Shown here: one piece after another, positions 53,473 through 63,037 of the stretch | Layout of the letters: every line of letters begins with the position of its first letter | How positions within the stretch are numbered: the stretch's first letter is position 1 | Source of the DNA: Poriferisodalis sp965205175 | GTDB lineage: Bacteria > Actinomycetota > Acidimicrobiia > Acidimicrobiales > Poriferisodalaceae | Length of the DNA: 64,000 bases | Reading direction: 5' to 3' | Assembly (NCBI RefSeq): GCF_965205175.1 | Contig: NZ_OZ242038.1 | Coordinates: 1,736,001 to 1,800,000 of the forward strand | Program-made: the position numbers and the translations under genes | The notes under the pieces: model-generated | What the model was told of the DNA's origin: nothing | Seen by the model: only the letters and a program-made list of their open reading frames with translations | Databases searched by the model: none

Positions 53473-54711
53473 CTATGCCGCTGAGGGGAAGCGAATCGGC
53501 AGGTAGCGGGGGCCGCGGACTTGGCCGCCTGCCCAGGTGACTTCGTCGGGCTCGCTCACCTCGAAGTCGGGAATCCGCCGGAACCAGGTGCGCAGCGCGA
53601 TATCCATTTCCAGGCGCGCCAAGTTGGACCCGGCGCAGCGATGGATGCCTGCGCCGAACGCAACGTGGCGGTTGTGGGGTCGGTCCAGGATCACCTCGTC
53701 GGGCCGGTCGAACACCGCCGGGTCGCGATTCGCGCCGGGGAAGTTCATCAGCACCTTGCTGCCCTCGGGAATGGTCACGTCGTTGATCTCCACGTCGGCA
53801 GCCGCGTGGCGGGCCATGGTGACCGGCGCGTAGAACCGCAGCAGCTCCTCGATGGCGGTGGGCCACAGTTCAGGTTCGGCGGCCATGCGCTCGCGGTCCG
53901 TTGGGTGCGTGCCGAAGTGCCACAGCGCCGAGCCGATGGAGCTCCAGGTGGTGTCGATGCCGGCGATGAGCTGCAGGTTGAGCATGCCGATGACCATGAT
54001 CGGGTCGATCGGGTTGCCCTCGTGGTCGATGCCCTTCAGCAGCGACGACACGAATCCGTCGTCTGGATGGGCGATCTTCTCGTTCACGACATCAGCGAAG
54101 AACTCCCGGATCACCAGCCGGTACTTGCGGCGCAGCTCGTCGTCGGCCAGTCCCAGCTCGAGCACGCAGCGCACCCAGTGGGTGAAGTCGTCCACGCGGC
54201 TCTCGTCGATGCCCAGCAGGTGGGCGATCACCCGCGGCGGAATCTGCTGCGCGTACTGGCTGGCGCCGTCGACCGTGCCGGAATCGATGAAGCCGTCGAT
54301 CAGCCGGTCGGCCAGCGCTTGGGTGTACTCGCGGTGCGTTTCGGCGGCCTGGGGCGAGAAGTGCGGGAGCAGCAGGCGGCGGGTCCAGCCGTGAATCGGC
54401 GGATCCTCGGAGATGGGCGCCGCGTCCGTGCCGTACTTCGCGTAGACGGGGTCGTTTCGGAGCGCCTCCACGACTTCGGGCGGCGGTGTGGTCACCAGCA
54501 CGTCGCTGCTCGACATCTCTGGCACCATCTTGGAGAGCGCTTGCACGTCCTCGTAGCGGGTGGGCAGGAACGACCCGCCCCAGCGCTCGGTGTGCGCGAT
54601 CGGGCAGCGACCGCGCAGCTCGTCCCACACGGGCGCCGGATCGCGCACGTACTCGGCATCGAAGATGTCGTAGTCCGTCGCCCAGTCCTCAACGGGCTTG
54701 GTGTCGGTCAT
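53473..54711 (-). CDS. Cytochrome P450
   Basis: 412 residues from ATG 54711. The haem-binding loop 'FGAGIHRCAGSNLAR' holds the axial Cys; the I-helix oxygen groove is 'LIAGIDTTWSS'; the K-helix ExxR is in 'AIEELLRFYAPV'. Soluble bacterial class I type that needs ferredoxin and a reductase, neither of which is adjacent. Substrate unknown. It is divergent from the restriction operon, with ~160 bp between them. Confidence 0.94.
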   Translation of the reverse strand: MTDTKPVEDWATDYDIFDAEYVRDPAPVWDELRGRCPIAHTERWGGSFLPTRYEDVQALSKMVPEMSSSDVLVTTPPPEVVEALRNDPVYAKYGTDAAPISEDPPIHGWTRRLLLPHFSPQAAETHREYTQALADRLIDGFIDSGTVDGASQYAQQIPPRVIAHLLGIDESRVDDFTHWVRCVLELGLADDELRRKYRLVIREFFADVVNEKIAHPDDGFVSSLLKGIDHEGNPIDPIMVIGMLNLQLIAGIDTTWSSIGSALWHFGTHPTDRERMAAEPELWPTAIEELLRFYAPVTMARHAAADVEINDVTIPEGSKVLMNFPGANRDPAVFDRPDEVILDRPHNRHVAFGAGIHRCAGSNLARLEMDIALRTWFRRIPDFEVSEPDEVTWAGGQVRGPRYLPIRFPSAA

Positions 54712-54858
54712 GGCTACGCTCCCTCGTCGACGGTTGCTGTTCGTAGACCGCGCCGCTCGTTGTCGGACGGTCGAGAACTGCCCGAGCACGAGCATACGCG
54801 AGGGCGGCGCGACGGTTGCGGCGATGGCGCGGACGCAGAGCGGGTTGCCGGCCGGCGG

Positions 54859-54864
54859 TACAGT
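54859..54864 (+). promoter_or_regulatory. Candidate -10 box of the restriction operon
   Basis: TACAGT lies 9 nt before the hsdM ATG at 54874 in the P450-hsdM divergent region. No other internal gap in the operon is longer than 6 nt, so this probably drives all six genes. Confidence 0.4.
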
Positions 54865-54873
54865 CGTCGCCTG

Positions 54874-56514
<1,641 letters not shown>

Positions 56515-56515
56515 T

Positions 56516-56938
56516 GTGCCGCTCGACCTGACCAGCCTACGCAATGCAGTGCTGTCGCTGTCAGAATCAGTGGCTGTCGCCGAGAACGAAGCGTTCATGC
56601 GGCGGCTCACCGAAGCCGAACACAGGGTCGTTCGTGCTGGTGTCATCCAGAACTTCGAGGTCGCTTACACAGTCTGTTGTCGGGACATGGATCGCTGGCT
56701 TGGAGCCAACGTGGCCAGCGATTCAGTCCTCGGTGCAACACGGCGGCAGAGGTTCCGTCTCGCCGCCCGCAATCGATTGATTCACGACGTGGGCGCGTGG
56801 ATGGCGTATCACGAGACTCGCAATCTGACAAGTCACACCTACAACGCGGAGCGAACCATGCTCGCCTACGAAGCAGTGCGCGGGTTCCTCCATGATGCGC
56901 AATATCTGCTGGGCGCACTGGAAGCGCGCAATGATTGA
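56516..56938 (+). CDS. HEPN-domain protein (nucleotidyltransferase substrate-binding type), putative toxin
   Basis: 140 residues from GTG 56516. All-helical, matching the HI0074-like HEPN family that pairs with minimal nucleotidyltransferases. The RNase motif RX4HXY is intact as 'RNLTSHTY' (R102, H107, Y109). In characterised HEPN/MNT pairs the HEPN protein is an RNase toxin and the MNT partner blocks it by attaching AMP units to this tyrosine. The gene sits inside a type I restriction operon and overlaps by 8 bp the next gene, whose first ~97 codons are exactly such an MNT domain. Confidence 0.88.
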   Translation: MPLDLTSLRNAVLSLSESVAVAENEAFMRRLTEAEHRVVRAGVIQNFEVAYTVCCRDMDRWLGANVASDSVLGATRRQRFRLAARNRLIHDVGAWMAYHETRNLTSHTYNAERTMLAYEAVRGFLHDAQYLLGALEARND

Positions 56939-58547
56939 CCTCGACCCCACCAGCCTTGCCACGGTGAAGCGAATTCTCGCCGAGCACGTGCCGGGCTACG
57001 AGGTACGAGCATTCGGCTCGCGTGCCACATGGACTGCGTGGGACTATTCGGACCTCGACCTCGTCATCGTGGGCGACGAGCCGGTACCACAGCAAGCGCT
57101 CGGCCAGTTACGAGAGGCCTTCGAAGACTCTACCCTGCCGATCTGCATTGACATACTCGACTGGCACACGATACCCGAAGAGTGGCAACGCAATATCACT
57201 GCTAGCCATGCTGTACTTCAGTCTCCATCGGCATCTCCGAAGTGGCACGCAACGACACTGGGCGAATGTGTGGTGATGAATGATGACACAGCCTCACCCA
57301 AGCAACTGCCGCCCAGGATCGATTACTTGGACACCGGCAGTATAACCAATAATCGTATCGACAAGATCGAACAACTCGTCGCTGGGCATGACAAGATTCC
57401 TACAAGAGCCCGACGGCGAGTTCGCGAGGGCGACATCGTCTATTCCATGGTGCGTCCCAATCAGCGCCATCATGGCATGCTGAGGGGCGTATCGGACGAG
57501 CTATTGGTATCGACGGGTTTTACGACTATGCACGGCCTCGACGGGATTGCAGACACGCGCTTCGTCTACTGGTACTTGACGCAGAACAGCGTAGTAGAGC
57601 AGCTTCAAGCTATTGCCGAGCACAGCACATCGGCTTATCCCGCAATCAGGCCAAGTGAGTTAGCGCAACTGCCCATTAGGTTGCCGCCGCTGGATGTGCA
57701 GCGGCGGATTGCGCAGGTGCTCGGCGCACTGGACGATAGAATCGAACTGAACCGCCGCATGAGCAGGACACTGGAGGAGATGGCGCAGGCACTCTTCCAG
57801 TCGTGGTTCGTCAACTCTGACCCCGTACACGCCAAGGCCGAAGGCCGACCCACCGGCCTCCCATCCGATCTCGACGCCCTCTTCCCCGACACCTTCCAAG
57901 ACTCCGAACTCGGCCCTATCCCCGCAGGCTGGACAGTCGTGCCCATAGGCGAAGCAATCGCCGTTCACGGCGGAAATACGCCGAGTACGAGCGAGTCTGA
58001 GTACTGGGGCGACAAATACAACTTTGCCACACCTAAGGATTTGGCAGAGCTTAACGGGTCTGTGCTTGTTGCCACAGCGCGACAGATTACCGACCGAGGC
58101 ATCGCCCGAATTTTCTCGGGACTATTGCCGACGGATACTGTACTGATGTCTTCGCGTGTTCCAATCGGCTATCTTGCAGTGACTGCTGTGCCTGTTGCCA
58201 TCCATCAAGGAATAATCGCGATGGTATGTGGGAGTGATCTAGGATCACTGTACGCGCTCCATTGGATGCGAACTAATATGCACCAGATAAGGGCAAGAGC
58301 TAGTGGCACTACATTTGCCGAGATTGGCAAGAGTGCCTTTCGACAGATGTTGATCACAATACCCGATATGGCAGTACACAACACTTGGAACAGTATGGCA
58401 ACCAACTTCTATGGCATGATCCTTGAGATCGTTCGGCAATCGAAGGGACTAGTCGAGCAACGCGATGCGCTACTATCTCACCTGCTGTCGCGTAAATTCC
58501 GGGTGCCGAGAGACGATACCGAGACGAGAGATGCTGCCACGTGCTAA
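56931..58547 (+). CDS. hsdS: MNT nucleotidyltransferase fused to type I specificity subunit HsdS
   Basis: 538 residues from ATG 56931. Residues 1-~97 form an MNT domain with GSX10DXD complete (G29-S30, D41, D43 in 'FGSRATWTAWDYSDLDLVIV') and a third acidic position in 'ICIDILDW' (D74/D77). From ~105 the protein is HsdS: a first target-recognition domain (~105-265), the conserved central region 'LPPLDVQRRIAQVLGALDD' with its helix, a second recognition domain beginning 'LGPIPAGWTVVPIGEAI', and the C-terminal repeat 'KGLVEQRDALLSHLLSRKF'. The recognition domains have lower GC, as is usual for exchanged HsdS segments. Fusion is not a misread: no stop or frameshift occurs at the junction. Confidence 0.9.
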   Translation: MIDLDPTSLATVKRILAEHVPGYEVRAFGSRATWTAWDYSDLDLVIVGDEPVPQQALGQLREAFEDSTLPICIDILDWHTIPEEWQRNITASHAVLQSPSASPKWHATTLGECVVMNDDTASPKQLPPRIDYLDTGSITNNRIDKIEQLVAGHDKIPTRARRRVREGDIVYSMVRPNQRHHGMLRGVSDELLVSTGFTTMHGLDGIADTRFVYWYLTQNSVVEQLQAIAEHSTSAYPAIRPSELAQLPIRLPPLDVQRRIAQVLGALDDRIELNRRMSRTLEEMAQALFQSWFVNSDPVHAKAEGRPTGLPSDLDALFPDTFQDSELGPIPAGWTVVPIGEAIAVHGGNTPSTSESEYWGDKYNFATPKDLAELNGSVLVATARQITDRGIARIFSGLLPTDTVLMSSRVPIGYLAVTAVPVAIHQGIIAMVCGSDLGSLYALHWMRTNMHQIRARASGTTFAEIGKSAFRQMLITIPDMAVHNTWNSMATNFYGMILEIVRQSKGLVEQRDALLSHLLSRKFRVPRDDTETRDAATC

Positions 58548-58969
58548 CGGACCAAGAATTTGAGAGTATACTTGCAGACGAGTCTAAGCTAATTGAAGGT
58601 GACCTGCGTTGGCATCAAGATCGAAGACTCAGTCACATATTTGTCTTTTGGGCTACGGTACAGTCAGATGCAGCATGGCCGTTGAAGGTCCGAGGTCGCT
58701 TGAATGTTGAAGGAGCGAAGTTGGCCTACATGCTGCTGCATGAACCTTCAGGCTGTATCGTGCGGCTGGAACTCGGCAAAGTTAAGCATCGGAATCCATC
58801 AGCAGAATGGCTCATCGGTACCCACAAACATAGATGGTCCGAACAGTTCCGGGACAAGCAAGCTTACGTGCCGGATGACATCACCTATGCGTGGGACAAG
58901 CCCCGGCAAGTCTGGATACAGTTTTGTGATGAAATAGGAGTCAGTCATTTGGGAAACCTGCGGAAATAG
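58541..58969 (+). CDS. Hypothetical protein embedded in the restriction operon
   Basis: 142 residues from GTG 58541, overlapping the HsdS stop by 7 bp. Not recognised. Begins with an acidic helix ('LTDQEFESILADESKLIEG'), followed by alternating beta-rich segments with conserved-looking aromatic residues ('FVFWATVQSD', 'EWLIGTHKHRWSEQF', 'WIQFCDEIGVSHLG'); no signal or membrane part. DNA composition is AT-richer than hsdM and hsdR. Tight coupling suggests it works with the DUF1828-like neighbour or the HsdS/HEPN module. Confidence 0.6.
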   Translation: MLTDQEFESILADESKLIEGDLRWHQDRRLSHIFVFWATVQSDAAWPLKVRGRLNVEGAKLAYMLLHEPSGCIVRLELGKVKHRNPSAEWLIGTHKHRWSEQFRDKQAYVPDDITYAWDKPRQVWIQFCDEIGVSHLGNLRK

Positions 58970-58975
58970 GGAAAG

Positions 58976-59779
58976 TTGCTTAAGTTGAATATATCCATGT
59001 TAGAAGAAATCGTACGCACGGGCGTGCCAGCGCTATTCGAATGCTCGGATGCGCCGAACGGGAATCTGCAAGTGCATACACCATTGATTCAGCCAGATGG
59101 CAGTGTGATTGATGTGTACATTCGTGAGCGCGACGACAAGATACTTGTTACAGATTTCGGTGATGCCATTGGATGGCTTAAGATGAACTCGATGAGCGGC
59201 AAACTCTCGTGGAACCAAAAGCGTCTGATTGCCGATGTGTGCCAGACGCTCGATGTCGAGAAACCGAACGGCCAGCTTGAGGTGTGGTGCAATGAACAAT
59301 CGGAGCTTCCTGATGCAATAGAACGTGTAGCGCAGGCCACATTGCGTATTTCTGACATTTACTTTACATTTCGCACGCGCAGTTTTCACTCAATTGCGAA
59401 TGAAGTAGATGCGTGGCTGAGAGAGCGACGATTTAGTTGTACACGACGAGCTAAATATCGAGGAAATTCGGGGCGCAACTGGACTGTAGATTATGTAGTG
59501 GAGGCGGGCAGTACAAATTTTTGTCTGATGTTTCTGCTTAGCACCAACACGCGAGATGCGGCGAGCAGAATTTCCGATAGAGTGTTCACGGGATGTTCGG
59601 ACTTGCACAACGCGTCCGGTCGGAAGGGGACTGGTGTTCGAGGTGCAACGATACTGTCGTTGTTTGACGATACAGTAGATGTATGGCGCACACCGGATTA
59701 TGAGTTGCTGGCTCAAGTGTCTCGTATCGCCAAATGGTCCCACTCTGACGAACTTGAACAAATTCTGACGACGGGATGA
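58976..59779 (+). CDS. DUF1828/DUF1829-like protein
   Basis: 267 residues from TTG 58976 (ATG 58997 is an alternative). The N-terminal ~90 residues follow the DUF1828 pattern, a beta-rich 'VHTPLIQPDGSVIDVYI' then 'ILVTDFGDAIGWLKM'; the rest resembles DUF1829 ('NWTVDYVVEAGSTNFCLMF', then 'VFTGCSDLH'). Functions are not established; such proteins turn up in mobile and defence neighbourhoods. AT-rich compared with hsdR. Its stop overlaps the hsdR start as ATGA. Confidence 0.65.
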   Translation: MLKLNISMLEEIVRTGVPALFECSDAPNGNLQVHTPLIQPDGSVIDVYIRERDDKILVTDFGDAIGWLKMNSMSGKLSWNQKRLIADVCQTLDVEKPNGQLEVWCNEQSELPDAIERVAQATLRISDIYFTFRTRSFHSIANEVDAWLRERRFSCTRRAKYRGNSGRNWTVDYVVEAGSTNFCLMFLLSTNTRDAASRISDRVFTGCSDLHNASGRKGTGVRGATILSLFDDTVDVWRTPDYELLAQVSRIAKWSHSDELEQILTTG

Positions 59780-62700
59780 CTTCCCTTGCGGACATTTTCG
59801 TGGGTGAAGCCGATGTGGAGGAGGCGGCGCTTGCGTGGCTTGCAGATGTCGGCTGGCAGCGGGCGAATGGTCCGGACATCGGACCCGATGCTGTATCGCC
59901 CGAGCGTGCCGACTACAGCGCGGTGTTGCTGGACGAGCGGCTCCGTGATGCCTTGGCGCAGCTCAATCCGGCTGTGCCACTCGAAGCGCTTGAAGATGCA
60001 GTCCGCAAGCTGACCCGCCCTGAAGGCTCGACCCTGGAGGCCCGCAACCGTGCGTTCCATCGCATGCTTGTGCGGGGTGTGCAGGTCGAGCACCGCATTG
60101 ATACCGGGGGAACTCGCGGCGCGCTCGTGAAGGTGCTCGACTATGGCGACCCGTTTGCGAACGACCTGCTTGCTGTCAGCCAAGTCACCGTCGTCGCGGG
60201 TGAGCATCGACGCCGCTTGGATGTTGTGCTGTTCGTCAACGGACTGCCGCTCGGCATCATCGAGCTCAAGAGTCCTACCGACGAAGACGCGACCGTCTGG
60301 TCGGCATGGCAGCAGCTGCAGACCTACAAGAACGAACTGCCTGCGCTGTTCTCGATGAATGAGCTGCTCATTGTCTCCGATGGCAACGAGGCGCGGCTCG
60401 GCACGCTCACCGCAGGCAAGGAGTGGTTCAAGCCGTGGCGCACTGTCACCGGCGACAGCTTGGCCGCGGCATCCGAGCCGAACCTGCGTGTGCTGACCGA
60501 AGGTGTGCTTGCGCCGGAGCGCCTGCTGCCGCTGATCCGCGACTTCGTTGTGTTCGAGGACGACGGCAGCGGTGCGCTAGCCAAGAAGCTCGCGGGCTAC
60601 CACCAGTTCCACGCCGTGCGCACCGCCATAGGCGAGACCCTGCGCGCGACACGGGCACAGACCAGCGCCGACGGTGGGGGAGCGGCCAGCAATGGCAGCG
60701 CTAAACGGCGGACGGGAGGCGAGGCCGGCGACCGTCGGATCGGCGTGGTCTGGCACACCCAAGGTGCCGGCAAGAGTCTGACGATGGCCTTCTACGCCGG
60801 TGCCATTGCGAGCGAGCCGGAGATGAACAATCCGACCATCGTGGTGCTCACCGACCGCAACGACCTCGACGACCAGCTCTTCGGCACCTTCTCGCGTTGT
60901 GCCGACCTCCTCGGCCAGCCGCCGACGCAGGCCGCCAACCGTGCCGACCTGCGCAACAAGCTCTCGGTGAACGCCGGCGGGGTGGTGTTCACCACGATTC
61001 AGAAGTTCCTCCCTGACCAGCAAGGCGACACGCACCCCACGCTGTCGGACCGACGCAACATCGTGGTGATCGCGGACGAAGCGCACCGCAGCCAGTACGA
61101 CTTCATCGACGGCTTCGCCCGCCACCTGCGCGACGCGCTGCCGAACGCCTCCTTCGTGGGCTTCACCGGCACGCCCATCGAACGCCAAGACGCCAACACG
61201 CGGGCAGTGTTCGGCGACTACATCAGCGTCTACGACATCCGCCAAGCCGTGGACGACGGCGCCACGGTGCCCATCTACTACGAGAGCCGGCTCGCCAAAG
61301 TCGGCCTCGAAGCAACGAGCCACGCGCTGATCGACGAGCAGTTCGAGGAAGTCACCGAGGGAGAGGAAGCCGAGAGCAAAGAGCTGCTCAAGACGAGGTG
61401 GGCGCAACTGGAGGCCATCGTCGGCGCGGACGAGCGCGTCGGCCTCGTGGCCGCTGACCTCGTCGAGCACTTCGATCAGCGCGTCGCAGCCATGGAGGGC
61501 AAAGCGATGGTGGTGTGCATGAGCCGCCGCATCTGCATCGACCTCTACCGTGAGCTGGTGCGGTTGCGCCCGGACTGGGCGAGCGCCGAAGACAGCGAAG
61601 GCGTGATCAAGGTCGTGATGACCGGTTCTGCCTCCGATCCTGACGACTGGCAGCCCCACATCCGCAACAAGGCCCGCCGCGAAACGCTCGCCAAGCGCTT
61701 CCGAGACCCCGACGACGAGCTGCGAATCGTGTTGGTGCGCGATATGTGGCTGACCGGCTTCGACGCTCCCAGCCTGCACACCATGTACGTCGACAAGCCG
61801 ATGCGCGGCCACGGCCTGATGCAGGCCATCGCCCGTGTCAACCGAGTCTTCAAGGACAAGCCTGGCGGCCTGGTCGTCGATTACCTCGGCCTCGCCGCTG
61901 AGCTGAAGCAGGCGCTCGCGACCTACACGGACAGCGGTGGCAAGGGCGAAACGGCCATCGACCAAGGCAAGGCTGTAGAAGTCATGCTGGAGAAGCACGA
62001 CGTCTGCTGCGGCATCCTGCACGGCTTCGACTGGTCGAGTTGGACTGAGGGCGCCTCGCAGCGCTTGGAGCTCTTGCCCGCTGCGCAGGAGCACGTGCTG
62101 TCACAAGCCGAGGGAAAGGAGCGCTTCACCCGCCACGTCCGAGAGCTGGAGCAGGCATTCGCGTTGGCAGTGCCACACCGCGAGACCGTGCGCCTCCGAG
62201 ACGACGTGGCCTTCTTCCAGACGCTTCGGTCCGTGATGAACAAGCCGTCCGCAAGTGAGACGCGCGCCCAAGAAGAGCTGGACCATGCAATCCGGCAGAT
62301 CGTGTCGCAGGCCATTGCGCCCGAAGGCGTGGTGGACATCTTCGCAGCGGCCGGCCTGAGCAAGCCCGACATCTCCATCCTGTCCGAAGAGTTTCTGGCC
62401 GAAATGCGCGACCTGAAGCACCGCAACGTGGCCGTGGACCTGCTCGCCAAACTGCTCAATGGCGAAGTCACCACCCGCCGACGAACGAACGTGGTGCAAG
62501 CGCGCCTGTTCTCTGAACGCTTGACCGAATCGCTGCGCCGCTACCAGAACCGTGCAGTGGAAGCGGCTCAGGTGATCGAAGAGCTGATCGCGCTGGCACG
62601 CGAGATGCGCGAAGCCGACCGACGCGGCGAGCAGCTCGGCCTCACCGACGACGAGGTTGCCTTCTACGACGCGCTGGAGACCAACGACAGCGCTGTCGCT

Positions 62701-62931
62701 GTGCTCGGCGACGAGACCCTGCGAGACATCGCCCGCGAGCTGGTGCATGTGGTCCGAAACAGCGTGACCATCGACTGGGCGGTGAGAGAGAGCGTGCGTG
62801 CCGAAATCCGCACCTACGTCAAACGCATCTTGCACAAGCACGGCTACCCGCCCGACAAGCAGGAGGCCGCAACCCGAACAGTTCTCGAGCAAGCCGAAGT
62901 GCTGTCAGAAATCTGGGCCAACGCCGCCTAA
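59776..62931 (+). CDS. hsdR: Type I restriction enzyme endonuclease/translocase subunit
   Basis: 1051 residues. The N-terminal PD-(D/E)xK nuclease has the catalytic Asp in 'RRLDVVLFVNGLPLGIIELK' (~149) and ELK at ~163-165. The SF2 translocase follows: Walker A 'WHTQGAGKSLTMAFYAG' (~325-341), 'VLTDRNDLDDQLFGTF', 'IADEAHRSQY' (~434), 'FTGTPIE', and motif VI in 'QAIARVNRVF'. The C-terminal ~250 residues are the helical HsdR domain that docks on HsdM. It cuts unmodified DNA at a distance after ATP-driven translocation. Last gene of the operon. Confidence 0.96.
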   Translation: MTSLADIFVGEADVEEAALAWLADVGWQRANGPDIGPDAVSPERADYSAVLLDERLRDALAQLNPAVPLEALEDAVRKLTRPEGSTLEARNRAFHRMLVRGVQVEHRIDTGGTRGALVKVLDYGDPFANDLLAVSQVTVVAGEHRRRLDVVLFVNGLPLGIIELKSPTDEDATVWSAWQQLQTYKNELPALFSMNELLIVSDGNEARLGTLTAGKEWFKPWRTVTGDSLAAASEPNLRVLTEGVLAPERLLPLIRDFVVFEDDGSGALAKKLAGYHQFHAVRTAIGETLRATRAQTSADGGGAASNGSAKRRTGGEAGDRRIGVVWHTQGAGKSLTMAFYAGAIASEPEMNNPTIVVLTDRNDLDDQLFGTFSRCADLLGQPPTQAANRADLRNKLSVNAGGVVFTTIQKFLPDQQGDTHPTLSDRRNIVVIADEAHRSQYDFIDGFARHLRDALPNASFVGFTGTPIERQDANTRAVFGDYISVYDIRQAVDDGATVPIYYESRLAKVGLEATSHALIDEQFEEVTEGEEAESKELLKTRWAQLEAIVGADERVGLVAADLVEHFDQRVAAMEGKAMVVCMSRRICIDLYRELVRLRPDWASAEDSEGVIKVVMTGSASDPDDWQPHIRNKARRETLAKRFRDPDDELRIVLVRDMWLTGFDAPSLHTMYVDKPMRGHGLMQAIARVNRVFKDKPGGLVVDYLGLAAELKQALATYTDSGGKGETAIDQGKAVEVMLEKHDVCCGILHGFDWSSWTEGASQRLELLPAAQEHVLSQAEGKERFTRHVRELEQAFALAVPHRETVRLRDDVAFFQTLRSVMNKPSASETRAQEELDHAIRQIVSQAIAPEGVVDIFAAAGLSKPDISILSEEFLAEMRDLKHRNVAVDLLAKLLNGEVTTRRRTNVVQARLFSERLTESLRRYQNRAVEAAQVIEELIALAREMREADRRGEQLGLTDDEVAFYDALETNDSAVAVLGDETLRDIARELVHVVRNSVTIDWAVRESVRAEIRTYVKRILHKHGYPPDKQEAATRTVLEQAEVLSEIWANAA

Positions 62932-62957
62932 CCGCGGCCGCAGGGTGGCGAGCTAGA

Positions 62958-62987
62958 GCGAGGCGAAGTGAGAAAGTGTCGCCTCGC
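62958..62987. terminator. Hairpin after hsdR
   Basis: Perfect 9-bp stem GCGAGGCGA (62958-62966) / TCGCCTCGC (62979-62987) with a 12-nt loop, in the ~100 bp between the converging hsdR and the gene at the window edge. Confidence 0.55.
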
Positions 62988-63037
62988 AGGATAATCGTCT
63001 AGAACGGGTCAACACCAGAAAGGTCGAGCGGCAATGC

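Noticed and set aside
53521..54873. An in-frame upstream extension of hsdM across the P450 gene
   Set aside because: The extension is antisense to a P450 with complete haem motifs, and HsdM homology begins at the ATG at 54874 next to a promoter-like box.
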